Shown here: piece by piece, positions 9,881 through 17,090 of the stretch
How the letters are laid out: each line of letters begins with the position of its first letter
How positions within the stretch are numbered: the first letter of the stretch is position 1
Source of the DNA: Anaerolineaceae bacterium
GTDB taxonomy: Bacteria; Chloroflexota; Anaerolineae; Aggregatilineales; Phototrophicaceae
Direction: 5' to 3'
Length of the DNA stretch: 64,000 nucleotides
Assembly (NCBI GenBank): GCA_016124855.1
Contig: WGMX01000008.1
Coordinates: forward strand, 62,001 to 126,000
Made by a program: the position numbers and the translations under genes
The notes under the pieces: model-generated
The model's input: the letters and a program-made list of their open reading frames with translations, nothing else
Told to the model about the DNA's origin: nothing
Database searches by the model: none

Positions 9881-10220
9881 CCGCCGAATTGGTTGCAGGT
9901 CGTTCGGCTGATGCCGCTGAAATGACATTTTGTGCCGGCGAAATACTCGCTCCACGCCACTGAATTAACACTATTGCAGCGGATAACCCAGCTATTTCCA
10001 CCGCTGCAATTTATTTCAATACTTTTACTACCATGAAGGACAAAGAAAAACCAAATCATCGAGTCGAAAAAGAGATGTTGAGAAAACATACCTCATGATG
10101 ATTTAGGGATGAAAATCATTCCGCTAATTACCTAAGTTTTGTCCTAATCCAAATTCCACCTCCATTTTAGAACATTTGTATCACATAGTCAATATATAAG
10201 GGTTCGAGTTTTCAAACCTC
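9881..10220 (+). repeat. Dispersed non-coding element, copy A
   Basis: This is most of the 516-nt gap from 9799 to 10314. Four copies of a CCGCTGAATTG-like unit start at 9881, 9914, 9957 and 10001 (spacing 33/43/44). Copies B and C show 34/43/44. The stretch around 9954-9970 matches B at 19068-19084, and a 41-bp-spaced pair (TCCATTTTAGAACA at 10161, GTTCGAGTTTTC at 10202) also recurs in B. Within it, ATTGCAGCGG (9973-9982) and CCGCTGCAAT (10001-10010) form a perfect inverted repeat with an 18-nt loop. Minus-strand ORFs here are not conserved between copies. No gene is supported; the element ends are approximate. Confidence 0.7.
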
Positions 10221-10314
10221 GTACCTGACTATAGATAAAGGTGAGCGGCTATACGCGAATGGAGGTGACAACGGGCATTGGTAACCACTCAATTTAGTCA
10301 TTGCAGGAAGAACA

Positions 10315-10623
10315 CTAACCGCCATAAGAATTTGGAATATCCGCGACGGTAACAGCAATATATGGCTCTTTTTCTTGGTAGGCCAGCGTATCACTCTCAT
10401 TCATCAAGGTCTGCCCCTTGTGATACAGAACATCGTTAAACCCGTCGTAGCGATAACGCCGATTGACCCAACCATATTCCGGGTGCTGGAACATTACATT
10501 AAATTGTATCGCTTCATCGGCAACGATAATTTTTTCGTCAATGATCCAGACAGGAGCATACTGATCTAGATGAGGTTTGGCTTTTGCATCACGTTTTGTG
10601 CGAAGTTCTTGTTCAAAATTCAT
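10315..10623 (-). CDS. Small protein of unknown function
   Basis: The 102-aa product is acidic and aromatic-rich, with no signal peptide or membrane segment. It contains FQHPEYGWVNRRYRYDGFNDVLYHKG and looks like a small beta-rich cytosolic domain. I do not recognise the family. The start is an ATG preceded on the minus strand by GGGAA. It is divergent from the carbamoyltransferase cluster, with a 152-nt gap. The ORF is clean, has ordinary codon use, and faces an element-rich intergenic region. A chance ORF is less likely but not excluded. Confidence 0.55.
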   Translation of the reverse strand: MNFEQELRTKRDAKAKPHLDQYAPVWIIDEKIIVADEAIQFNVMFQHPEYGWVNRRYRYDGFNDVLYHKGQTLMNESDTLAYQEKEPYIAVTVADIPNSYGG

Positions 10624-10723
10624 GTTTGTTTTTCCCAGTTTTAACAGAGTGCTTACTATTGTAGCGATTTACCCACAGTTCCAACAAGCATTTCACTCGA
10701 TTCTGGAACTTAGGTTTAGAGTA

Positions 10724-10732
10724 TGATATTAT
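10724..10732 (+). promoter_or_regulatory. Extended -10 promoter element for the carbamoyltransferase cluster
   Basis: TGATATTAT (TGn plus TATTAT) lies 43 nt before the TTG of the first small gene. The -35 region is poor, as is common for extended -10 promoters. Confidence 0.4.
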
Positions 10733-10775
10733 CCCACCCATCGCGCAAATTTTAAATGTTCAGGAGCATCCTCTT

Positions 10776-11003
10776 TTGCAAGAGATTTGGGACTTAATGT
10801 GGTCACGTTTTAAGGTCATAGCAGGAATCATTGGTGACGTGGAAGCCAGCATAATTGCCATCGGATTTTACTATACCATACTCGTGCCGTTTGGACTTTT
10901 GGCGCGGTTCTCCGGGAAAACTCTAAAACAGCAAGATAAGGTTGAATGGCTCGAACGCCCTCTTGTTCCGTCGGATCTCGATGCTGCTAAACGTCAGGGT
11001 TAA
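10776..11003 (+). CDS. Small membrane protein resembling the C-terminal part of SxtJ
   Basis: The 75-aa product has one hydrophobic stretch (about 12-43) with IGFYYTILVPFGLLARFSGK. From memory this resembles the C-terminal signature of SxtJ-family membrane proteins, which neighbour NodU-type carbamoyltransferases. The start is TTG at 10776, supported by CAGGAG at 10761-10766 with 9-nt spacing; an in-frame ATG at 10797 is the alternative. It sits 6 nt before the carbamoyltransferase start, so the genes are surely co-transcribed. SxtJ is usually longer, so this may be a shortened version. Confidence 0.6.
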   Translation: MQEIWDLMWSRFKVIAGIIGDVEASIIAIGFYYTILVPFGLLARFSGKTLKQQDKVEWLERPLVPSDLDAAKRQG

Positions 11004-11009
11004 TCAAAA

Positions 11010-12803
11010 ATGTATATTCTCGGCATCGCTTGTTATTATCACGATTCTGCCGTTGCATTGATTAAAGATGGACAGCTTATTGCTGCCGCCATGGAAGAGC
11101 GATTTTCACGGAAGAAAAATGACAATAGTTTCCCAAAGAAGGCTATAGAGTTTTGCTTAGCGCAAGGGGGGATTAAAGGTCAAGACCTTGACTACGCGGT
11201 CTTTTACGAAAAGCCGCTGGTCAAGTTTGAGCGTATTCTGTTAACTACGCTTGAAACGTTCCCCAAATCAGCCAGTGTTTGGCGCGACGCAATGGTCAAT
11301 TGGTTAAAGGAAAAGCTCTGGATCAAAACGGAGATTCAAAACCAAGTTGGCATAAAATATGATCGCGTTCTCTTCTGCGACCATCACATGAGTCATGCTG
11401 CCAGTGCTTTTTTTGCCAGCCCATTTCGAGAGGCAGCGGTTTTAACGGTCGACGGGGTTGGCGAGTGGACTACGACAACGCTTGGTAAAGCCACCAGCCG
11501 CTGGACAACAGACACAGAAGGCGTAAATAACATTGAGCTCTTCCAAGAGGAAAAATTCCCCCATTCGATTGGTCTACTCTATTCGGCATTTACAGCTTAT
11601 TTAGGCTTTCAGGTCAACAACGGCGAATACAAGGTCATGGGGATGGCCCCGTACGGTCAGCCGCGTTATGTTGATAAAGTTCACAAACTTATTCAGCTCA
11701 ACCAAGACGATGGCAGCTTCCAACTCAATATGGATTATTTCAGCTATCACTACTCGGCAAGTGAGAGCTATAACCAGCGCTTTTTAGATCTATTTGGACC
11801 TTCGCGTCATCCAACGTCAGATTTTTTCACGTCGGTTACTAATCCCGAACGGTCTGCTGAGAAAGCAGCGATGGATGAAAATCAGCGTTTCGCCGATATT
11901 GCCGCAAGCATTCAGCTTGTGACTGAACAAACTCTGGTCAACATTGCCAAATACATCCACAAGAAAACCGGCCTCAGCAAGCTGGTTATGGCGGGAGGTG
12001 TCGCCTTGAACACCAAAGCCAACTACCGCATTCTCGCTGAAACCCCCTTCGATGAAATCTATATACAACCTGCCGCAGGTGATGACGGCGGCGCTTTGGG
12101 CGCGGCGCTTTGGGCATATCATATTGCTCTCGGCAAACCCCGTGATTGGGTAATGCCACATGCTTACTGGGGCCAAGGATTTACGGATGGGGAATGTGCC
12201 GATTTTCTGCGCAGCAAAGGTGTGTCATTTGAGTCTTTCGCAGACTCTGAGGAAAAGTTGATCGATACAGTTGCGGAAGGACTTACCCAGAAAAAAGTGG
12301 TTGGGTTCTTCCAAGGACGCTTTGAATGGGGGCCGCGTGCGCTTGGCAATCGCAGTATTTTAGCAGACCCGCGCACAGAGGAAATGAAAGAAGTTGTTAA
12401 CACAAAGATCAAATTTCGCGAACCCTTCCGTCCTTTTGCCCCCGTTATCTTACGAGATCGAGCCGCTGAGTATTTTGATTATCCTAATGTGGAAAATCAC
12501 GAGGCTCCGCGTTATATGTTAATGGTCGCACCAATTAAGCCAGATAAGCAACAAAACATTCAAGCCGTTTGTCATCAAGGCACCGGACGACTACAAACGA
12601 TTGAACGCGCTACTAATCCACGTTACTATGGCGTGATTCAAAAATTCGACCAGCTAACGGGTGTCCCGGTTATTCTAAACACGTCATTTAATTTGCGAGG
12701 CGAACCTATCGTCACATCGCCTAAAGATGCGTGGAATACATTCCAGAACAGTGATATTGATTACTTAGTACTCAATTCCTTTTTAGTCCGTAAACCAAAG
12801 TAA
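11010..12803 (+). CDS. Carbamoyltransferase, NodU/CmcH/SxtI family
   Basis: The 597-aa product is full length for the family. The N-terminal part is a Kae1/YrdC-like ASKHA fold opening with MYILGIACYYHDSAV. Metal-binding histidines are visible at His125, His126 and His129 (DHHMSHA). GGVALN follows in mid-protein, and the C-terminal carbamoyltransferase part carries GRFEWGPRALGNRSIL. Such enzymes make carbamoyl-adenylate from carbamoyl phosphate and ATP and pass the carbamoyl group to a hydroxyl. The acceptor is not deducible; the flanking tiny membrane proteins suggest a membrane-associated cell-surface or lipid-linked glycan or metabolite (inference). ATG start, 6 nt after the upstream gene. 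Confidence 0.9.
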   Translation: MYILGIACYYHDSAVALIKDGQLIAAAMEERFSRKKNDNSFPKKAIEFCLAQGGIKGQDLDYAVFYEKPLVKFERILLTTLETFPKSASVWRDAMVNWLKEKLWIKTEIQNQVGIKYDRVLFCDHHMSHAASAFFASPFREAAVLTVDGVGEWTTTTLGKATSRWTTDTEGVNNIELFQEEKFPHSIGLLYSAFTAYLGFQVNNGEYKVMGMAPYGQPRYVDKVHKLIQLNQDDGSFQLNMDYFSYHYSASESYNQRFLDLFGPSRHPTSDFFTSVTNPERSAEKAAMDENQRFADIAASIQLVTEQTLVNIAKYIHKKTGLSKLVMAGGVALNTKANYRILAETPFDEIYIQPAAGDDGGALGAALWAYHIALGKPRDWVMPHAYWGQGFTDGECADFLRSKGVSFESFADSEEKLIDTVAEGLTQKKVVGFFQGRFEWGPRALGNRSILADPRTEEMKEVVNTKIKFREPFRPFAPVILRDRAAEYFDYPNVENHEAPRYMLMVAPIKPDKQQNIQAVCHQGTGRLQTIERATNPRYYGVIQKFDQLTGVPVILNTSFNLRGEPIVTSPKDAWNTFQNSDIDYLVLNSFLVRKPK

Positions 12804-12814
12804 GAGGTGTCCCA

Positions 12815-12985
12815 ATGCGTGACTTACTCGCCCGTATGGGCATTCTCGGAGAGCTTTTAGGATTTTTGTGGCGACGCAAACTTTATTGGCTCATCCCCAT
12901 GATTATCTCTCTAATCGTAGTTGCAATTTTCATTATTCTGGGCAGCAATCCGGCACTACAGCCCTTTATCTATACTCTCCACTAA
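12815..12985 (+). CDS. DUF5989-like (SxtK-like) small membrane protein
   Basis: This 56-aa ORF runs from ATG 12815 to TAA 12983-12985. The sequence begins MRDLLARMGILGELLGFLWRR and continues into one strong membrane helix (KLYWLIPMIISLIVVAIFII). Small 'LWRRKxWWLxPM' proteins are the typical partner of NodU-type carbamoyltransferases, annotated DUF5989 or SxtK. AGAGGTG at 12803-12809 is a good ribosome-binding site. It follows the carbamoyltransferase by 11 nt. The identification is from memory of the motif. Confidence 0.75.
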   Translation: MRDLLARMGILGELLGFLWRRKLYWLIPMIISLIVVAIFIILGSNPALQPFIYTLH

Positions 12986-12997
12986 GAGGTGTGTTCG

Positions 12998-13345
12998 GTG
13001 GACAAATCAGCCGTTGTAATTCTGATAATACTCGTCTTGTCTGTGGTTGGGTCTTTTCCGGCGACCAAGATTTCTCAGAAGAAAGAGAAAATCTATTCAA
13101 GTACACTCGGTAAGATTTTCCATCAGATTGCTGTAGGTGCATATATTGGTGTTGCTCCCGCTGCGCTTATTGGAAGCATCGTTGTGGGACCATTAAAACT
13201 AGGTATTCCCTTGGCACTTACGGGTTTAGCACTTACATTCGTAATGCTCCTACTCTATGCATTGGAAGAACGCTCGGCTAGAGTTGGAATTGATATTGAC
13301 GACAAAAGTTGGACACAGGAAGACGCGAAAAAGTCGCGTTTATAA
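12998..13345 (+). CDS. Small multi-pass membrane protein in the carbamoyltransferase operon
   Basis: The product is 115 aa if the GTG at 12998 is used, which has AGAGGT 8 nt upstream; the GTG at 12989 overlaps that site and is unlikely. Hydrophobic segments at about 4-15, 37-60 and 65-88 suggest two or three membrane helices. The charged C-terminus (ARVGIDIDDKSWTQEDAKKS) is probably cytosolic. I do not recognise a family. It lies 12 nt after the SxtK-like gene and before a strong terminator, so it is the last gene of the unit and a candidate accessory subunit of the carbamoylation system. Confidence 0.65.
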   Translation: MDKSAVVILIILVLSVVGSFPATKISQKKEKIYSSTLGKIFHQIAVGAYIGVAPAALIGSIVVGPLKLGIPLALTGLALTFVMLLLYALEERSARVGIDIDDKSWTQEDAKKSRL

Positions 13346-13362
13346 GAACGCAGTAATATCAC

Positions 13363-13395
13363 AAGCGCCTGTGAAACTTTTTCTCACAGGCGCTT
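13363..13395 (+). terminator. Intrinsic terminator after the carbamoyltransferase operon
   Basis: A perfect 12-bp stem, 13363-13374 against 13384-13395, with a 9-nt loop. It starts 17 nt after the stop codon. The T-run is short, since it ends CGCTTTG. Confidence 0.75.
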
Positions 13396-13405
13396 TGTAT
13401 ACGGA

Positions 13406-13411
13406 TATAAT
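13406..13411 (+). promoter_or_regulatory. Possible -10 box of the purH promoter
   Basis: TATAAT lies 45 nt before the purH ATG, just after the preceding terminator. The -35 is not clear. Confidence 0.4.
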
Positions 13412-13456
13412 CGCACCACTAAACCACTTTACTTGTAACAAAAGGACAATCTTGAC

Positions 13457-14995
13457 ATGCCCCGCGCATTACTAAGCGTCTATGATAAAACCAATCTCGT
13501 CAGTTTTGCGACTAATCTCGTTGAACTTGGTTGGGATCTCGTTGCCAGCGGTGGAACCGAAACCACCCTACGGGGAGCGGGATTACCGGTCACCCCTATC
13601 GAGCAGTTGACTGGCGTTCCCGAAATGTTGGATGGGCGCGTTAAAACGCTACACCCTGCTATTCACGCGGGGATACTGGCACGAGATAAAGCCGAGGATA
13701 TTGAAAGCCTTGAGGAACAGGGTTTTGCGCCAATTAACATGGTGGTTTGTAATTTGTATCCCTTTCAACAAACTGTGTCTCAACTTGGTATCACTTTACA
13801 AGATGCAATTGAACAAATCGATATTGGGGGAGTGACATTATTGAGGGCGGGAGCTAAGAATTTTTTCCACGTCATAACCATTTGTGATGTTAGTGACTAC
13901 GCGAAAATTAGTGCAGAACTCAAGGCCTCTGGTGCGGTCGATCTGGCGACACGGCGCAAACTCGCGGTAAAAGCATTTTCTCACACACGCGACTATGACA
14001 CGGCAATTCATGCCTTTTTGTCACAAGATATTGTACCAAGCCTGCTTAATACAGACCTACCGCAGCATCTTTCGATTGGCATGCAGCGGGTTGAAAATCT
14101 TCGCTATGGCGAAAATCCTCACCAAGCTGCCGCATATTACAGTCGTTCCGCAAATACCGGCCCATTAGGGGGTACTGTTCTCGGTGGCAAGCAGCTCTCA
14201 TATAACAATATTCTTGATCTGGACTCGGCGTGGAGGGCTGCAAGCAGCTTTAACGAACCCGCTGTAGTGATTGTAAAACATCTCAATCCTTGCGGAATTG
14301 CAACAGGCAACACTATCACAGATGCATTTCCTCATGCTCTCGCTTCTGACCCCGTTTCCGCATTCGGAGGCGTAATTGCGGTTAATCGAATTGTAGATGA
14401 CAGTTTTGTTGCTGCGCTCGGGTCGCTTTTTGTTGAAGCCATCTCTGCACCAGCATTTTCACCATCTGCGCAGACGCTGTTAGCAGATAGCCGCAAAAAT
14501 TGTCGATTACTACAAGTTCCTGTAGCCTATACTGGCAGTGAACTGGAGGTACGCAGCGTACAAGGAGGTTGGCTTGTACAGATCGCCGATACCGGCGATC
14601 CGGTAGATACGGTGCTTCAAATTGTCACCGAGCGTCCTCCAACTACTGAAGAACGTGCAGCTCTCCAATTTGCGTGGAAAGCGGTGCAGCATGTGAAGTC
14701 CAATGCAATCGTACTGGCAAATTCGAATCTGACAGTTGGTATTGGCGGTGGCCTTTCAAGCCGCGTAGATGCGGTCGAACTCGCTGTTAGTAAAGCTGGC
14801 GAACGGGCAAAAGGAAGCGTAATGGCATCAGATGCATTTTTCCCTTTTGCTGATAATATCGAAAAAGCGGCAGCAGCCGGTATTACAGCCATCATCCAAC
14901 CCGGTGGATCAATTCGAGATAAGGTCGTGATTGAGGCTGCTAATAAAGCAAATATGGCGATGCTTTTCACTGGTACACGTCACTTCAAGCATTAA
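13457..14995 (+). CDS. purH: Bifunctional AICAR formyltransferase / IMP cyclohydrolase
   Basis: The 512-aa product has the normal PurH length. The N-terminal MGS-like cyclohydrolase domain (about 1-190) contains ASGGTETTLRGAG and MLDGRVKTLHPAIHAGIL. The AICAR transformylase domain follows, with ENPHQAAAYYS, the catalytic VKHLNPCG, and FPFADNIEKAAAAGI and IQPGGSIRD near the end. It performs the last two steps of purine synthesis, using 10-formyl-tetrahydrofolate. The ATG at 13457 has AAAGGA at 13441-13446. No other purine genes are nearby, so purH is a stand-alone unit here. Confidence 0.96.
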   Translation: MPRALLSVYDKTNLVSFATNLVELGWDLVASGGTETTLRGAGLPVTPIEQLTGVPEMLDGRVKTLHPAIHAGILARDKAEDIESLEEQGFAPINMVVCNLYPFQQTVSQLGITLQDAIEQIDIGGVTLLRAGAKNFFHVITICDVSDYAKISAELKASGAVDLATRRKLAVKAFSHTRDYDTAIHAFLSQDIVPSLLNTDLPQHLSIGMQRVENLRYGENPHQAAAYYSRSANTGPLGGTVLGGKQLSYNNILDLDSAWRAASSFNEPAVVIVKHLNPCGIATGNTITDAFPHALASDPVSAFGGVIAVNRIVDDSFVAALGSLFVEAISAPAFSPSAQTLLADSRKNCRLLQVPVAYTGSELEVRSVQGGWLVQIADTGDPVDTVLQIVTERPPTTEERAALQFAWKAVQHVKSNAIVLANSNLTVGIGGGLSSRVDAVELAVSKAGERAKGSVMASDAFFPFADNIEKAAAAGITAIIQPGGSIRDKVVIEAANKANMAMLFTGTRHFKH

Positions 14996-15022
14996 TGACG
15001 GAGATCGCGATTTAACCGAGCC

Positions 15023-15052
15023 TTGCGAGTAAAGAATCGGCTCTGTTATAAT
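15023..15052 (+). promoter_or_regulatory. Promoter of tRNA-Thr
   Basis: TTGCGA at 15023-15028, an 18-bp spacer and an extended -10 TGTTATAAT (15044-15052) lie 11 nt before the tRNA 5' end. The spacing suits direct initiation near the mature end. Confidence 0.6.
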
Positions 15053-15063
15053 AACAATTCAAC

Positions 15064-15135
15064 GCCATCTTAGCTCAATGGCAGAGCAACCGCTTCGTAA
15101 GCGGTAGGTTGTGGGTTCAAGTCCCACAGATGGCT
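15064..15135 (+). tRNA. tRNA-Thr (CGT anticodon)
   Basis: The 72-nt cloverleaf is complete. The acceptor GCCATCT (15064-15070) pairs with AGATGGC (15128-15134), with discriminator T. The anticodon stem ACCGC/GCGGT encloses the loop TTCGTAA, so the anticodon is CGT, reading ACG. The T arm is GTGGG/CCCAC. CCA is not encoded. It has its own promoter upstream and a terminator downstream. Confidence 0.97.
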
Positions 15136-15141
15136 TCTATC

Positions 15142-15172
15142 ATGCCCGCATCGTCCCAATTGATGCGGGCAT
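15142..15172 (+). terminator. Intrinsic terminator after tRNA-Thr
   Basis: An 11-bp perfect stem (15142-15152 with 15162-15172), 9-nt loop, followed by TTCATTT. It starts 7 nt after the tRNA. Confidence 0.8.
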
Positions 15173-15205
15173 TTCATTTGTCCTTTTCCCAACAGGGAGA
15201 GAATT

Positions 15206-15850
15206 ATGCATGACATGCAACGCCCGATAACGATCGCTGTTGTTGGTGGTTCGGGCGCAGGCAAAACAACGATTTCTAATGCCATCTTAGAACGAGTAGG
15301 CAGTCATCACATTGCCTACATTCCGCACGATGCTTACTATAAGAATCTGGCAGTGATTCCATTCATCCAACCCGGTGTTCGGAATTTTGACCACCCTGAC
15401 GCGCTAGATACCCCATTGATGATCGAACACATCACTCAATTACAGAATTGGCAGCCCGCGAATATTCCTGTTTATGATTTTACTCTTTATGAGAGAACCG
15501 AAGAAACACAACTGGTTCGACCTCAACCCATTCTATTAATCGAAGGTATATTGCTGTTTGCAGAACCAGCTCTGCGTGATCTGTTCGACATCAAAATATT
15601 CGTTGATATTGACGCAGATATACGATTTATTCGGCGTCTTCAGAGAGATATTGTTGAACGGGGTCGTAGTATTGAGTCAGTTATCAACCAATATCTCGAA
15701 ACCGTACGCCCTATGCATCTCCAGTTTGTTGAACCGAGCCGACGCTACGCTGATGTTATTATCCCCGAAGGCGGGCACAATATAGTAGCAATAGACATGG
15801 TTGCCGATCGGATCCGAACAATGTTAGCTAACCTTGAAAAAGGAAGTTAA
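15206..15850 (+). CDS. udk: Uridine kinase
   Basis: The 214-aa product has the length of bacterial Udk. The P-loop GGSGAGKTT is at 14-22. YIPHDAYYKN gives the family Asp/Tyr pair, NFDHPDALDT follows, and then IPVYDFTLYERT and LIEGILLF. RRLQRDIVERGRS is the lid. It phosphorylates uridine and cytidine to UMP and CMP with ATP or GTP (pyrimidine salvage, cytosolic). The ATG at 15206 is 5 nt after GGGAGAG; ATG 15215 in the same frame is an alternative. It is followed by an independent promoter for the kinase gene. Confidence 0.93.
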   Translation: MHDMQRPITIAVVGGSGAGKTTISNAILERVGSHHIAYIPHDAYYKNLAVIPFIQPGVRNFDHPDALDTPLMIEHITQLQNWQPANIPVYDFTLYERTEETQLVRPQPILLIEGILLFAEPALRDLFDIKIFVDIDADIRFIRRLQRDIVERGRSIESVINQYLETVRPMHLQFVEPSRRYADVIIPEGGHNIVAIDMVADRIRTMLANLEKGS

Positions 15851-15890
15851 GCACCCAGCCCGCACAACCTTATTTTGCAATTTGTTAAAC

Positions 15891-15919
15891 TTGCTCTGAG
15901 TGCATAACACACATATAAT
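15891..15919 (+). promoter_or_regulatory. Putative promoter of the histidine kinase gene
   Basis: TTGCTC (15891-15896) and TATAAT (15914-15919) are separated by 17 bp. The -10 box lies 46 nt before the GTG start. Confidence 0.5.
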
Positions 15920-15964
15920 GGTGATATAGTAATAAACCTCAATCCAATTTAGCACCATCTTCTG

Positions 15965-17026
15965 GTGACCGAGAATACACCAGTGACAACACTCACTCAA
16001 GCAGACCCATTTGATACTAAAAGCGTAATGACGATACTCGATACGATTAAGTCCCCGATCATTTTGCTTGATCAGAACCAACACCTAATTGCCTTAAATC
16101 AACATGCGCAACAACTTTTCAATTTGACTGCCACGACTATTGATGGAAAAACTTTAACAGACCTCCCAAACGGTGAAGAACTAAACAGATTATTTGACAA
16201 CAACAATACGGTGCGAGAATGGACCGTCGACGATCATGTGTATACGCCGGTGGTTGAGGCCGCGCCTCACGGTTGGACAATCTTGCTCAATGACGTGAGC
16301 AATTATAAGCGACTCAATAACAGCCAAAGTGAATCGATGCGATACCTGCTCCATGATCTACGTTCACCACTCACAGCAATCCAAGGCTTTGCAAGCATGA
16401 TGAATTCTGTGGGCGAGCTTAATGAGAAACAAGAGCATTTTATTAACAAAATTCTGTCTGGCGTAGCACAGATGACTGCGCTGGTCGAAAATGTGCAGGA
16501 TGCAGGACGTTATGATCCTGACACCGGTTCATATCAACTGATGCGTGTCCCGACCGACATTGGTCACATTGTGCGAAAGATAGTCGACAACCACCTTGTT
16601 CCTGCGGAAAAAACTCTGTCAGTCGATCTTTCATTGGCAGAAAACCTCCCGGTAATCAATGCAGATGAAACCATGTTGCAGCGAGCAATTAACAATCTTG
16701 TCGACAATGCGATTAAATACACGCCAGATGGCGGTGAAATCCATGTTTCAGTGACTTGTCCTGATAAGATGATTCTTGTTGCAGTTGAAGACACTGGCCT
16801 TGGCATAAGTCCTGAAAATCAGGCGCAGCTGTTCAACCGGCACGCCCGCATTCACCGTCAAGAGTTCAAGAAAATTAAAGGAACGGGCTTAGGCCTGTTT
16901 ATCGTTCGAAGCGTTGCTAAACGACACGGCGGCGATGCATGGGTAAAAAGTGAAGAAGGCCAAGGGAGTACTTTCTACATAAGCATTCCGCTGGTTGGCG
17001 CAAATCTGCTATCATTTGGCGAATGA
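15965..17026 (+). CDS. Cytosolic PAS-containing sensor histidine kinase
   Basis: The 353-aa product has a PAS-like domain at about 20-110 (IKSPIILLDQNQHLIALN). The HisKA phosphoacceptor His130 is in LLHDLRSPLTAIQGFA. The HATPase domain shows N box NLVDNAIKYTPDGG, G1 DTGLGI and G2 GTGLGLFIV. There is no membrane segment, so it senses an internal signal through PAS or a partner. No response regulator or HPt gene is nearby, making it an orphan kinase. The start is GTG with only a weak ribosome-binding site (upstream TCTG). It is separated from mutL by a hairpin. Confidence 0.9.
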   Translation: MTENTPVTTLTQADPFDTKSVMTILDTIKSPIILLDQNQHLIALNQHAQQLFNLTATTIDGKTLTDLPNGEELNRLFDNNNTVREWTVDDHVYTPVVEAAPHGWTILLNDVSNYKRLNNSQSESMRYLLHDLRSPLTAIQGFASMMNSVGELNEKQEHFINKILSGVAQMTALVENVQDAGRYDPDTGSYQLMRVPTDIGHIVRKIVDNHLVPAEKTLSVDLSLAENLPVINADETMLQRAINNLVDNAIKYTPDGGEIHVSVTCPDKMILVAVEDTGLGISPENQAQLFNRHARIHRQEFKKIKGTGLGLFIVRSVAKRHGGDAWVKSEEGQGSTFYISIPLVGANLLSFGE

Positions 17027-17044
17027 AATTCTCATCATTTTATC

Positions 17045-17077
17045 GTACACTCACATCCAACCTAGATGTGATTGTAC
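17045..17077. promoter_or_regulatory. Imperfect palindrome directly upstream of mutL
   Basis: A 13-bp stem with one mismatch (17045-17057 with 17065-17077, 7-nt loop) ends just before GGATGA and the mutL ATG. There is no T-run, so it is more likely an operator or a translational/attenuation hairpin than a terminator. Confidence 0.45.
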
Positions 17078-17090
17078 TGGATGATTCCTA

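Noticed and set aside
9795..10089. Minus-strand ORFs of 68-76 aa inside repeat A
   Set aside because: They cross the repeat; homologous positions in copies B and C have different frames, so the similarity is at DNA level only.
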